Origin: Marisa cornuarietis
Lineage: Eukaryota > Mollusca > Gastropoda > Architaenioglossa > Ampullariidae
Assembly: GCA_004794655.1 (NCBI GenBank)
Contig: SMMW01000018.1
Location: 85,001 to 149,000, forward strand
Length of the DNA stretch: 64,000 nucleotides
Direction of reading: 5' to 3'
The notes beneath the pieces were generated by a model. It was not told where the DNA came from. It saw only the letters and a program-made list of their open reading frames with translations, and searched no databases. Position numbers and translations under genes: made by a program. Positions 37,856-50,985 of the stretch are shown piece after piece (positions within the stretch are counted from its first letter, which is position 1; each line of letters begins with the position of its first letter).

Positions 37856-37979
37856 CTGAAGACATTGTCCAGAAAGATGTCTGGCTGCAGGGTTGTTACG
37901 ATGATGGTGGTACCTCAGACCGGTGGCAGACTGTGCAGCTGAAACTGGTCCCATGTGCAAAACACTGCTTCCAACAAGG
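37856..37979 (+). CDS. Exon 2 of a secreted WSC-domain protein: first half of the WSC domain
   Basis: Acceptor CCTCTTTGTCTGCAG|CTGAAG and donor CAACAAGG|GTATGT bound 124 nt, entering in phase 1 and leaving in phase 2. The frame reads EDIVQKDVWLQ, GCYDDGGTSDRW, then VPCAKHCFQQG. GCY.D opening, then about 20 residues, then C-x3-C-x3-G is the first half of the WSC fold, a disulfide-rich putative carbohydrate-binding module found in fungal stress sensors, Kremen, polycystin-1 and many mollusc secreted proteins. The frame closes at TGA just past the donor (GTATGTCACATGA), which supports splicing here. It is separated from exon 1 by 2.6 kb and from exon 3 by 15.7 kb. Too short to be found by ORF length alone. 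Ligand and function are unknown. Confidence 0.82.
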
Positions 37980-38280
37980 GTATGTCACATGAACACTACT
38001 CTCAATTCTAGGTGCATTCTTTTGAGCAGTCTGTAAGAACTGTCTAATTTATTTTAATTTTTATTAAAATTAATTGTATACTTATTATTTTATTTTAGAT
38101 GATGTAGTTTCATTTCGCTTAAAGACAGGGGACAAATGTTTTACACCATTTCTTTGAGGCAATTAGCTGTTAAGTGGCTGATTGTCACTATTATTAGTAT
38201 GAAAAATAAACCATTAACCGCCAGCATGTAATTTCTCATTTTGTTTCATATATCTGCCCTGTTGGTTAATGTAGTCTAGG

Positions 38281-38470
38281 GGTGGGGAGCCTTTCTTCCT
38301 CCAAGGGCAATTTTGATATTTAAAATATCATTCATGAACCATACAAAATTATCTACTTAAAAGTGAGCCTGCTTTATTTGGTCAAGCTGTAGTTTTGCCT
38401 CAGTGCATTAACACTTTTGCAACAGGTACAATCCTAGCCTGCCTGGCACTACTGTCCTCTGAGTCACCAC
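38281..38470. repeat. Dispersed repeat, copy A (partner 50808-50985)
   Basis: The blocks AATTATCTACTTAAAAGTGAGCCTG, TTTGGTCAAGCTGTAGTTTTGCC and TTAACACTTTTGCAA are shared in order with the partner copy. Both lie in intron 2 in the same orientation. The family is unknown; no coding capacity. Confidence 0.8.
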
Positions 38471-38797
38471 ATTGTTCAGTAAAAGTACATAAATGTTAAT
38501 AACCATAACCATTTAATACACACATACTTGCCGATGGAGGAGTTTATGGCATTTACAAAATGTTAGCACACATGCTACACATACAGATATGCTTGCATAT
38601 GCACAAATAAACCTAAACCAATTTTCACCAGCCAAAACTTTTTCAGTTGCTCATCCAGTCGATCAGAGGATAATGTTAGACACCTGCAGGCCTTAACTTT
38701 AGACAGCCTTGTTGACAATCATTTGTATTTATTGCATGAGCCGACGTGGTCGAAGAACGCTATGTGTGTCAATAGCCAACGTGAAACCTATAGTGGT

Positions 38798-39004
38798 CTA
38801 CCCTTGGCTTGGGGTATAGGTCACATGGATGCATAATTCTCCAAAATTGTCCATATAGGCTGCAGTCAGCCCATGATAAGCATAGCTATCTATCCCGTGA
38901 GGTACTTGTATGTGTCCTGAATATATCCCATAATGATCAGCTTCATTAAATATGTTCCTATCATTTGCTATATTTTTGCTATGAACAGATGGAATCCTAT
39001 GCAA
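38798..39004 (-). other. Unassigned minus-strand open frame (possible relic)
   Basis: A 68-codon frame of balanced, protein-like composition: NIANDRNIFNEADHYG, then HIQVPHGIDSYAYHGLTAAY, then NFGELCIHVTYTP. It does not start at an ATG. There is no convincing acceptor upstream (the element-strand sequence is purine-rich) and only a weak donor-like AAGG|GTAGAC at its end. It could be a fragment of a decayed mobile element or pseudogene inside intron 2. I do not recognise a family. Confidence 0.3.
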
Positions 39005-42000
39005 GGTTGTTAATTAGTTCCTTTTTCTTTGATTTCCCTTACCCCAAAAATTAAAATCTATGCTTTTAATATCTTTAAAGATTTTTATTATAAAGTAATA
39101 AAACACTACATAAATAGCACATAAAATTTGTTTGTACCTACAGTGAAAATTGTGGCTTTAATCAATGTTTGTATAACAAAATGTGCAAGTATTTAAAAAA
39201 CTCAGCTACAAAATATTATGCCATGTGCCAAAACTAGTGACAATGATCTATTCTAAAGGATGACACAAGAACTTCTTGATATCTTAAGAGGTCTAGGAAA
39301 TATAATCAAACATAGTACCCACCCATGAACTTGGCAAATGGAAATTTTTTTTCTTTAAATATCAAGTTCAGCCAAAATAATGTTAATACCAAGATATCCT
39401 TGCATCTACATTAGTTTTATGCATTTCTAAATTAAAATATAAACTTTCTGTGCTACAGTACAAGCCTATCCTGAGATTTTTGCTTTTTGCATGCAAGCAC
39501 CGGCGGTCTAAAACAGCTGTTGGAGAAATTCAAGTTTTAAATTTAGAAATTTGCGGAATTGTGCAGTTCTCTCTCTCTCTTTTCTCATACTGCTGATTCC
39601 TTCCCTTCCTCCTCCTGTTACTCTTCTTTCTTGATTGAGGGAAGAATTTCATACATAGTCTATTTTTTAAGGATGTGACAAATGCACAAAAATAATCTTT
39701 AACAGTTTCTTTGGACTCGTACTAATAGCTCTCATTTTCAAGGGAGATAACTGGAAAGAGCAGTCTATAAGCTGGATTTGTCCTCCCTTCATTACCTCTG
39801 TTCTTCAGTTAGCAAGCACACCAGCTTGTATATAGCTTGTCTCTAACGCTTACAGCTGACATTCATCTGGCCAGAAAATAGTGGTTCAAGGGGGCTTATG
39901 GACAGGAGAAATAAATGTAGGGACATACTATAAAAATTCTGTTAGATTAAGCAACAGCTTCCCCATGCAAAGTAATCTTATGGGGAAATACACTTACATA
40001 ACTGCTTGTCTGTATGCTGCTGTAAGCAAGGTCTCTTTTAAGCCAAGGAGTAGATTGCAGACTGCATTTATTCAAACGCTGCAATCTTTCTTGAGGGGAA
40101 AAAGTGGCAAGAATATCTCTAAATGTTTTTTTTCAGTATTAGATTAAAATGTATGTGGGAATTTATTGGCACAGAATTCAAACTTCATATGTTATTTAGT
40201 ACATAACCTTTAATGCCTAGTTATTTTATGGGTATTTGTGGCTGTGTCTTTATAGTGAAATTGTAAAAAAGGAAATTGTGCCTGTCTTTGCACAAAAAAA
40301 TTTCTCCATTCAACTGTACTACATTAACAGTGTCACCTGAAGTAAAATTCCACTCACTCAAAACCTATGAAGTATGGCATTTCATGAGAGTAGCCACACG
40401 TTAAGAGTTTATTGTAGACATTAATAAAAGTAGGCTAAATATGCAAAACGCTTGTTCATTACAGTGATAAAAACTATTTGACTTTTTTCCCAGACGTTTG
40501 CGAAATGCTTGACATTTGGAATTTATGGCATGTGAACGAATTCCAAAATCAGAGATATATAAATCATAAGCAGATAATTCATTTTTTTCTGAGCTTAACT
40601 GAAAATAAACTTTATCTCTTCAGAGCTATTTTCATTGAAAGAAAAAAATTAATGATCAGGTGTTAGGTCAGGTAGTTTTATTTAAGCTGGCCACATCTGT
40701 TTAAATGCATCAACATTACGAAACAGCAGTGACTTGAACAGAGCGGGGTTTTTTTTCAACTTAAAGGATTGATGGGCTTTTAAAAAATAACTGTAGTCCA
40801 GCTTTGCATATTTCTATTTTAAGCTCTAAAGAAGGGGTGGTGGGACTAGGGAGGAGGTTTTATTTAAAGAAAAAGGGGTAAGGTCAAGGACACAAGCTTA
40901 GAGAGGTCAAGGTTGTAGAGATATGACTCAATAAGGGTGGGGGCTAAAGTTGGGGGTATATTACAGTTTGTCAAGGATACAAGAGGACAGGATTTGGTCT
41001 GTTTTTCTTTTTCTTTTTTTTTCCTTTCCTTTTTCCTGTCCTGTAAACGGCTTCCAGTGTCCCACTCATGTGTGATGAGGGGGTGCTGTCACCTTGCTGC
41101 AACAGACTAAATGTTTTTGCAATCCATTTGGTTAGCATTTAAAATAACTGTGTTGTTGGGTTGAAAGCATCAGTATGGTGGTAATCTTAGTTACCTAATG
41201 CTAAGAAAGATTCACATTTTCCTGTTCCTCTTCTAGGCATACCTTGATAGAAATTTTCCTTGAACAAAACATTTATATGAACATTCATACAGGATGTCGC
41301 TTTGTCAGTCCATACATTTTTTCTGAGGTCGTATTGCTTATATAATAAGTCTGATTGAGTAAATATGGCAGTATTCATTTGTACTGATTATATCTCCCTC
41401 TCAAAGCTCTGTTAGTCTGATAAGATGGTAAAATCCAAAAGGAAGGTTAAAGATTTCACAAACTGCACCCATACAGACATAATTTTTTATTTTGCATTTT
41501 ATATTTCTTTGCTGAATTCAGTTGCTGATCTCTTAGCTAAAGAAAAAAAATCTTTTTTGAATTAGATCTGTCTTCCTTATCTCTCATCTTGGGAGCTCAG
41601 GAATTAAGAGCCGAGTGTTCATTGCAGCTGCATGAGGTTTTTGTTGTTGCTGACATTATTGTTCCAACTATGCAGCTGAGCTAATCATTGGCTGTGGGCA
41701 TGTATTATACTCCATTACTTCTGTGGCAGGTGGCTTGCTGATAGGATTTCATGGTTTATTATCCAGTCCTCTTTTGTCAGGGGCTTTATCCAAAAAGAGA
41801 AAACCTAGAAGTAGTTATCTGGAGCCTATCTCTTCGTAAGCTGTGAAAATAAGACAGTCCAAATCCAAGAAGTGTTCTTGCCACTACGCTATGAAGTACT
41901 TTGACTTTGACGTGTTGACTAGCTATAGCAGAATATGTGGTCTGTGTGTGTCTCCTCATCATCTATCCAACACAAATGGTAGGTAGGGGTTATGAAACTC

Positions 42001-42903
42001 AAAGAGGGTATATCACATATATGATCCATAATGAGAGATAACTTTGGAAGAGATCCATTCTGGTACAAAGAAAATCTGGTGATGGTGAGATAATGGGTGG
42101 CAAGATAACAAGTTCTATTCATAACGTTTTTCTTATCTTATCAGTTTCCCTTTTATGTCGTTTTGTGATTATCCACAGCTTTTTCTTCATATGTTTTTCC
42201 ATATGTGTGTATGTGTGTGTGTGCATGCTGCGCGGGCACTAATTTTTGTGGGTTTTTTTCTTGTTTGGGGGATTTTTTTTTTTTTGGGGGGGGGGTTGAT
42301 CAAAGTCGATCCTTATTTTGTGCATAATGCAAAGAGTAGCGTCAGACAAGGAATTAAAGGAATAACTTCAGCACGGTAATGGGTTGCCTGAGAACCTTTA
42401 TCTTGTGGCTACTTTACACGGTGGAAGGATCGCAGCATGGCCAGGTGCATTGAAAGCAACACCGTGAGAGCGCAGAGCGAACAAAAAAGAGCGTAACGTT
42501 TAATTCACTTTGTTAACTTGCTTGCCCCCAACTTCCTGTGACCTTAGCAGTTTTCGCAGCCGTTGTGGGAAGAAAGTATAATGTAGCAAGGGTACTAGTT
42601 CTTAGAAGGAGAAATGTTCAAATAATCGTAAAAAACATTCTTAAAAAATATTGTAGGCCTTTTGTTGGAATTAACCAAAAAGCTGGACAAACGCTGTTTT
42701 TAAAAAAACAGCGCCATCAAGGCGCTGGTTCAGCGGAAGGGTTTGTCAGATCAAAGGCTGGAATATTTAGGGCCCGGCTACTTGGAGGCTGGCTGTTAGC
42801 CACGTCCAACATCTGGGCAATCAATGAGACATGGTGACGTCGTAAGAGCTACTGTAGAGCAGGCGGGTGGCCGAGCAAGAGAGTTGAGGCTGGACATTTA
42901 GGA

Positions 42904-43084
42904 CAGAGGTTTTCAAACTTTTCCAGACGAGTACCACTTTCGAAAATTCGAATTGACCGAGTACCATCTCCCAACCCTACATACAGCCCCCTTAAAATAT
43001 ATATATACACATTCTTTTATTTTGGCGCATGGTGCTCTAGCTACCACCACTGGTGCTACGCGTACCACAGTTTGAACACCTCTG
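42904..43084. mobile_element. Non-autonomous hAT element (MITE) with perfect 8-bp target duplication
   Basis: Terminal inverted repeats CAGAGGTTTTCAAACT (left) and AGTTTGAACACCTCTG (right) match at 15 of 16 positions. They are flanked on both sides by ATTTAGGA (42896-42903 and 43085-43092), an exact 8-bp duplication. CAG.G termini and 8-bp duplications define the hAT superfamily. Length is 181 bp with no ORF, so it depends on a transposase encoded elsewhere. It is inserted in intron 2 of the WSC-type gene. Confidence 0.93.
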
Positions 43085-44707
43085 ATTTAGGAGGTGGGGT
43101 GGGGTCGATAGAAGGAAATGCTTGGTTGAGGCGAACAGAACACTACGGTAAGCTCCATCGTTGAGGCATATAAGGGAGAAGGGAGGGGAGAGAGGATAAG
43201 TAGAAGGTTGGAAATCGAACTTCTTCCCAGCAACAGGATTTTTGTCGATGTGGAGTTCAAAAAGCTAGAAGCCTCGGATCAGCCTCCACTAGATACACAA
43301 TACCCACATAACCTCCACTTGCAGGCAGCAAGAGATAACGCTAGTCATTCTCTGCCTCACCCGCAGAACGAAACCTATGTGGTGCCTCTAAGGCGAGTGC
43401 GCGTGACATCAAAGAGGCATCACATCACCCAGTTGTGACTCTTTGACCTCCTGGCGAGTGACGGTTGGCGACATCAGTCTCACAGACAGCAACGTGGCTT
43501 TGAAGCTATGAACGCCTCCACAATATTGTCACAACTGTAAAGTTTACCGTTACCACTGACATTAATAATCAGTGGAACCTAAAAGAATAAATGAACGACA
43601 TGAACAGCTGCCGTTCGCGTACCCACAGCCCAACCCCGCCAGTTAACGAGAAGAGTCAACAGTATTAACACCAGCGAAACCCCATTTGTAATTGTAATCT
43701 GCCTCAATTATGCAGTAAGCCCAGGACACAAGTAAAGCCATTTTTCTTACGTTCATTAGATAAACACCGTCTGCCACCGTTTGCACCACAAGGCTGGCAG
43801 AGCCCCAATTTGTCTTTGTTCGCCCCTCCAAAGGAAAATGTGCACGTGCAGTGTCGGGGGGGGGGGTAGGTGGAGGCATGGGTGATGCTTATGTACTTGT
43901 TTTCCACCTGAGGCTTCTTGTTGTTTGCTTATGTTTTGTTAATTCAACTCAAGCAGCATACTTTATACCATTGTCATTCATATTGCATTTACTTGTCTTT
44001 GCCATTTGTTATTGGTTTTGTTCGTTCTTTCTTTCTGATTCTTTTTAAGTCCGCAAGATATCGGAACAGACAGTAAATCAAAGGGCTACAAATGGCTTCA
44101 GAAGTAAAAGATCGATAATTTTTTTTACAAGGTTTGACGTAAAAACCGATACTTTGTCACATGGTTTGATGTAAATCATATTCTCGTCAGGACTGATAAC
44201 AACCTTAACGCCAGCAACGAGCTCGAACCGTTGTGATCGCCTGTCTCGGTCCTTCAGACCACACACACGTACCATCCCTTCAAACCTCCCAAACAGTTCT
44301 CGATCTACCATGTTGCTTTTGAGGGGCTTGAGAGCTGACCCTTATGGGGAATGTGCGTCTTTCTTCCCCGATTAGTGTATCTCTGTTATCTCTGGGCTTG
44401 TTATCCGTTGAAGACTAAGACGACGACAAAGGAAAAAAATCGTTATTTTTCAATAAACTACTTTCTCTAAAAAGTTCTTTCGTACTTTAGACAAATATGC
44501 CATGGAAGCCAAAGATACAGACCTTAAAAAAGAACAAACTACTTTTAAATATGCATGGAAAAAAAAATCAATGCTTGGGAACAACAGAATTCGTTGTAGT
44601 TTTTATCAACTTTCAGTAACTGTTAAGTATGACGCACTGGGAGGAACATCCATTGACTGCTTTGTTCTTTTGTTCTTTCTTTCAGTAATCGTTGCCTCTT
44701 TTAACTG

Positions 44708-44710
44708 TTT

Positions 44711-44765
<55 letters not shown>
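44708..44765. repeat. (TTTC)n microsatellite
   Basis: About 14 perfect TTTC units; produces poly-F/S/L artefact frames. Confidence 0.98.
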
Positions 44766-47486
44766 AGATAGCTATAGCCACCCAAAGTCTTGCCATCTAA
44801 ACAGTATGTTGAAAAAAACGCCTCTACCTGTTTGCATTCGTGAAAAAAGTAAATACTTATTCATGTTCTATGTAGGAACTGTATATACAGCTGTGATAAC
44901 AGAAAGCTTACACCGTCATATCTTAGAACCTACACCCCAGAGAATGGGAGAGAAGGAGGCAAACGTAGAAAGCCAAATGTCGTTTAGTGTTCATTCAAGC
45001 GTTGAACAGAGTACACTAACCATCTACCCGGTCAAGCGTGAAAACTGTACATTTGACATATCTAACAGCCAGGGAAGCAGTGAGTGGGATGGGCATGAAG
45101 GTCCTCTCAAGGTGTGTTTCGTTGAGAGCACCACGTGCAGTAGCTGAGTACTGCTGTGCCGAGACATTCCGAGGGCACCGTTGTCTAACCTAGAGCTAAA
45201 CGAGGTAGGAAATTTATTCTTTTGTCATGACTTCACAAAGGACAGCCTTGTCTAGGCTAGGTCTAAACATAGTGACTAATACATCTTGTGTGAAAGTTCC
45301 ACAAAGAAAATGCTGTGGAGACAAAGGCTACACGTGGTCGTGTGATATACTTTTTGTCAATGGAGACGTGTTCTGACTTTGATAACTAGTCGTCTTTGAA
45401 AATTCGCACCTCTTCAGTCCCATGTGTGGAATCGGTGTCCCGAGAAAGTGACGGCTCAGATGAATACCTAAGTGTACATGGATGTCTATAGCTTGTATTG
45501 CCTTCATGTTAAGACCCTTTGACAGTCGAGGATCCACTTTCAGGTTTTAACCATACAAAAACAAAAATTGGAGGACGTTCATGTTGTCGTGTAGTTTCTG
45601 GCTTGACATTCACTGCTCCTAGTGTTTCTTAATGGACTTTCTTCCTTTGTCCCTCTGAATCGAGTGGATTGAGAATAGTTCGTGTCCTCCCGGAATTACG
45701 CTGACATAATTCTTAAATATACATTCTTTACACACATACAAGTGGACAGGTCGTCAAAAATGTAAATAATTGACACAGTTTGTCGTTGTCTTCTGTGGCT
45801 AAGACGATTTAATAATGCAAGTTTGGTTTGCGCAGAGAAAAAAAAAGTGTTTCAGTTGTTTACATGATTAATGAATGATGACTGACAGCATGACAGGTCT
45901 TCTGGCGCAGAGAAGAGGCCTTGCTTTCGTAAAGTTTGGAATGGGGCGGGGCTTGTGAAAGACATTTAAATTATATATATATATATATTGCTCCACCAGT
46001 GAGCAACCATTATACCGAGGACTGTACGTGTGTTGTTAAAGTCTTGACCAAATTCAGAAAAAGAAAGAGAGCCTAGATTGTGTTTGGTTTGGTGTCCTTG
46101 CTAAATCTGGTCATCTTTGACATACAAGGAAGTCCTCCGTGTACTGTCATATCGCAAATTGCTGCCTGATCACTTTACCGCCCTTGTTTACAGAAAAGGG
46201 GCTTTGTCTCCCTTTGACAGTGGATGATGTCTTTTGCCGGAAGTGACGAGGGAAGCGTGGGAACGGGTGGAGGCTGGGAAAGATGAGGAGGATGGGAAAG
46301 ACTAAACGGTGGTCGTGAAGTGTTGGAGAGGGGAAGGAAGGTTGAGAATGGTCGGAAATGTCCACCAGGTCGTGACAACATTGCCACCCATTCCGACAAC
46401 ACTGTTGTGTGTACGCAGTTATGTGATACACAAGCGCAAACGACAACATTAACACTATTTGTTAACTTCCACTAAAATTTATCAAACGGCTTTTACACCT
46501 GAAGTCAATTCTCGCCTGTATTTGTGTGGAAGCCTGACTTTGCTGTGCGGAAACCTGTCCTCTTTAGTAGATCATGGCCAACAAATGAATCCCTTTGCTT
46601 TGTTTATTATCTCATCAACGCGGTTTCCATCCTGCTCTTCCTCTTCCCTTATTGTAATAATATTGACTAATCCTTTATTTCAACAGATTACATAGCTAAA
46701 GACTTTCCATGAACACCTGAGTGGGAAAACTACCTTTCGTGACATGACAAAGACAAAGCGAACAATGGCATGGCTCAGGAGATTCAGCAGTGGGGAGAGA
46801 TAAGAACATGGTGGGGAGGAAGGGGGAAACTCCAGCTTAACCCACGGTTTCGTTGTATCTGAAACGTGCCTGCAACTCAAAAGCCGAGACCCATCGGGGT
46901 TTCAAAACAGAGGAACCCAGTGTCGGTGGTTGCACTGGTCCCATCTCGCCAAACGTTTATCGTTGTGGTATCGTGTGCACTGTACACCTAAAGACACGAT
47001 GCAGGTGTGGAGAAGAGGTCGGTAAGACATTGAGCCCCTCTGTTGGCACTCTTAGCCACGCACGTGTAAGTGGAATGCAGGTATCAACAAAATAATCACA
47101 GACGTTGATTCCTTTGAAATCGGTGCCCCCTAGCACGTAGCAAACAACCGGAAGGTGACAGAAGGACCAGCTATATATCTTGCATTCATATAACTACTTG
47201 GAGTGCTGGGTGGAGGAGGGAAGCAAGGACGAACAAAGGCGGGCCAGATTCTCCTTGATTGTTGACTCGCTATCGCACAGTCACCTGGGCGGGACTCCCG
47301 GCTGGTGTAGGTGAACAGAGGCGAGAGATGCGCGGTCTGTGTGTTCGTGCGCGCGCGTGCGTGCGAGAAATCCAGTGCGCTTGCGTGCCAGGTGGAGGAG
47401 GAGACATGTGGAGGCTCGGCGATTCTCGTCTTTCCACCGCAGCGCTGGGAATACCTGCAGTCCAAGGCCAAGAACTTTCACTACTT

Positions 47487-47590
47487 TTAGCACCTGGGCC
47501 CAGCTGCACGAACGTCGCTAGGCGCTAAGTATGGTTTACGCTAAGCATTTAACTAAAAACAAAATTAAAATAAGTACCGAACACCTAGCG
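47487..47590 (+). mobile_element. Possible truncated MITE end
   Basis: Begins GGGCCCAGCTGCACGAACG, similar to the terminus of the TIR element at 61844-62107 (GGGCCAGTTACACAAT). No matching right terminus was found within 300 bp, so only one end is supported. Confidence 0.3.
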
Positions 47591-49424
47591 ATTTGAAAAG
47601 CAAATGGGTCCCTAGTCACCTCTTAATCACTCTTTCATCTTCTTTCCCCACTTTAAAAAAAAACTGATCACAAATAATGTTATCCATAGCAATTCGTGTT
47701 GTCAAATGTATCTTTTAAAAAAAATTGTAATGTAAGCTGAAGTCGGTTTCGTGCTTTTTTTGTCTATTGTTATTCATATTTTATTACAGTTCACATCCAT
47801 TGTCGAGTGGTGAAATAGCTTATCTCTGCATACAGCACCCTGAAGTGTTTCTCAACTATATGAATAGTTTCTCTTTAATCTTGTCAGTTGGCCCTCACCT
47901 ACCCATACTTTGGTCGAAAAATCCTTCGAGTTCGTGGAGAGGACCAAGGGACGTGCGGCAGAGTTGCGGCAATCAGGTCGCGCACGCACCGCGTCGCGGT
48001 GTCGCCACAGACGCCATTGTTTTGCAGCATCGTGTAGGCGCACTGCCGCCCGTCTTGCAAATAAGGCTGGCGCGTGCGTAGGGCCTGTCGGGAAATCTTT
48101 GCTGCTGGTAATTAACGGCCATCTGTTAATTAATCTGCAGGTAGAATTCCTTTGAGACGTCGAAGCAGAGTTTCGTGATCGTCCCCACCAACACTTCTCT
48201 GTTGCCCTTTTTTTTCCCCTTGTTTTGTTTTCGTCTCTTGACTGGGTGGGACGATGCCAGCATTTCGGGGGCCAAACCGTTTGTCTGCATGGTTCTGCCA
48301 TTGACGTCACTGGAACACGCCAGGACGCTAAGTGACGAGTGTCGTACAAGCAGCGAGTGTCTGGAAGTTTCGGGAGCCTTGTTCTTTGAAGACCCTCTTT
48401 TCTGAGGGACCCAGTGACTGCCTGGCGCCATTCTCTTTCTGAATTAGCAGAGTTACTGCCCCCTTGGTGTCCGCTCCTTTTGTCTGCCTGTCCTTTGGTA
48501 AGGGCTTCTGGCAAGTTGATGGCCCCCTGTCACTCAGGCTCTGCCTCACGGTTTGCTTCTGTTCCTTGTTGTCTTTTCACACTCCTCCCCAACTGCTGGA
48601 ACGCGACCAAAATCGGAAAGAGCACGACGTGGGAATGGGGAGAGTAAATGGCCGGGGGAAAGATCAGTGCAACATACTTTATTTTGAAAAATCTGGGAAA
48701 ATTCCCTTTCCATTTCGATTCTAGAGATACATACATCCTACAAAAATCACCATGCACGGAAAGAAGCCAAACTCGTGACATCACGGTTGTGCACCAAAGA
48801 CGACTAATTAACATATTGTCCCAGCTTTCGCTATGTTGTAGTTCCCATGGGCTGTAATCTTGACCACGTCAACATATCCAAGTCCACGCCTGATGTTATT
48901 ACTGGTTTACAAATTAAACCTAATACACCTTTAAAGAAGAACATGAAGAAGCTGTAGACACCAGCACTACTAAACTTCAGTTCTTTGGCGTGACTGGTGG
49001 TGTGAAGGATGTAAATGAGATGTGAGTGACATCAGTGGCTTCAGCCGAACGTGTGAATGAAATGAATAAATATACCTATATATATATATCAGTCCTCTCA
49101 TGCTTGCACTTTCACGCAACCACACCTGACGGACATAGCGGTATCCTCCCCATCCCAGCCACCTGCAGCCCTCCCTGTCTGTACCATGACAGCCATCTCT
49201 CGCCATTGTTACCCCGCGACTGGGTGAAGCAGGTACCGCTAATGTCGCTACAGTTGTCTCCCTCTTTTGTTCCCGAGGTAAGGGGCGAGGGTGAAAATGA
49301 AGGAGATGGGGTGGGGCTGGAGACAGGATGGTAGTCGCAGGTGAACAACAATGGCACGCTTTGTGGGACCGTCGACTGGCAGTGATCAAAATCCGACGTG
49401 ACAAAACGGATCCTTATCTCGCGG

Positions 49425-49610
49425 GTTCTCGTAGCTTCTCGCGGGGCCGCGCGCGCTCTTGCAGCCGTTTGTCCTTATTATGCTTGCCTGCCCGCCCTGC
49501 TGCATTTGCTGTGGGGCGCCAAACGGCGTGGCGGCGGTGGCGGCGGCCGCGGCGACAACACCGTCCTGCCGTGGGATGATAAAGCCAGCAGTGTCTCAAC
49601 GGCAAGGTAG
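49425..49610. promoter_or_regulatory. CpG-rich patch in intron 2
   Basis: About 185 bp unusually dense in CG dinucleotides (TCTCGCGGGGCCGCGCGCGC, GGCGGCGGCCGCGGCGAC) in an otherwise CpG-poor, AT-leaning neighbourhood. It could be an internal promoter or enhancer, or simply a GGC triplet expansion. A plus-strand frame through it encodes a poly-Ala run and ends near a donor-like CAAG|GTAGTA, but no domain is recognisable. Confidence 0.3.
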
Positions 49611-50807
49611 TAACATTCGTTTTACTCAGCTACTCGCTTTAATTAAATCCTAGTGTGTGTATTAACGTTTTTATTACGCTCGGTGGGTTTGTTGAGTGGG
49701 AGTAGCTGTATTTATGCGTGAGTGTCGGTTTGTGGGGAGGGGGGGGGGGCGAGAGAGGAGAGAACAGTCGTGACATCTTTGTCGTCCGCCACTCTGCAGT
49801 ATCCTCGTCAGTTCTCTCCCACTTGCCGACAAGATAGCGAAGATGGGGTGGGGCGGGACAGAGAACCGTCCTGTCCCTCCCACTGTGACCACGGTACGCA
49901 ACAGCAACGCACGAGAGCAGGAGTTCGTCTCAGGAGCTAATTGCTATGTATGGCAGCATCACCTCTGTTTAATTAACATGAATTCCCCCGTCTGGCGCGC
50001 CGCCCACCTCTCTAGTGAATTACAAAATGAAGCTTTGTTATGTTAATGACACGACTCCGCCTCCAGGGGAGGGGGTGCAGAGGGGCAGTTGATCCCGAAG
50101 TTGAGAAAGAAGGTTTTTTTAAAGAAAAAAAATCGATTAAGCTTGTGATCTCGAGTACTTGTGGATGTAGTGTGTGTAGACAGGGTTTATGTTCGTCCCA
50201 CCTGTTACACCCGATGGTATCTGGAAGAGGGTTTCGCGTGAAGTACAAAAGCACTGCAACAACTGAGGTCAGTTGAACGAGGAAAATGGTCGACCAAGTG
50301 GCGTAGGTTGACCTGTGGTCACTGCTGGTCATGCTGCTCCTATTACTGTTCTCACAGCGAGTCTCCAACATTGACTTATATTAACTTTTCTTTGTAATGT
50401 AATGTTTAACACTCTCGGAAACTTTGAATAAAACTGCAGTTTAGAAACTTGTTACAAGATCGTTGGTGGCTTTATGCCAAGAAACACAAACAGTCACTAA
50501 CAATGAAGCACATATTTAATAATCGAAAGAATAAGAAAAATAATTTCTACAGCAAGATTTGCTATTTTGATGGACGCAACCCTCTTTTACAATAATCATA
50601 GCAGTTGCACCACAGACAAAACAAAATCAAAATGTTTCTGTCACTGACCTTAAAGCCTTCGAGGCACCGTTGTCTTGGAGACTGAACCTGTGTCCTCGGA
50701 GTCAGTTTTTGGGGTGGTCACCTGCCACTTGTAATAATGAAAAAAAAACTTACCTTGACTTTATTACTACCGCCCGTAGAGAATCGCTTGGTCCCATCGC
50801 CTGCAAC

Positions 50808-50985
50808 AAAGATGGTGAACCTTTCTTTCCTCCAATGGCCATTTTGTTAATTATAACATCACTCGCGGACCATACACAAAATATCTACTTAAAAATGAGC
50901 CTGTACTATTTGTCAAGCTGTAGTTTTGCCACAATGTGTTAACACTTTTGCAATGTGTACTGAGTCATCTCTGAGTCACCACAAT
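50808..50985. repeat. Dispersed repeat, copy B (partner 38281-38470)
   Basis: Shares AATATCTACTTAAAAATGAGCCTG, TTTGTCAAGCTGTAGTTTTGCC and GTTAACACTTTTGCAA with copy A in the same order and spacing. Confidence 0.8.

Noticed and set aside
44502..45147. Two open frames of 89 and 151 codons
   Set aside because: Both run through the (TTTC)n microsatellite, giving S/F/L repeats; the rest has no recognised motif.
47852..48514. 220-codon minus-strand open frame
   Set aside because: Arg/Ser/Thr-rich shadow composition in a GC-rich patch, overlapping frames on both strands, and no recognisable domain or splice context.
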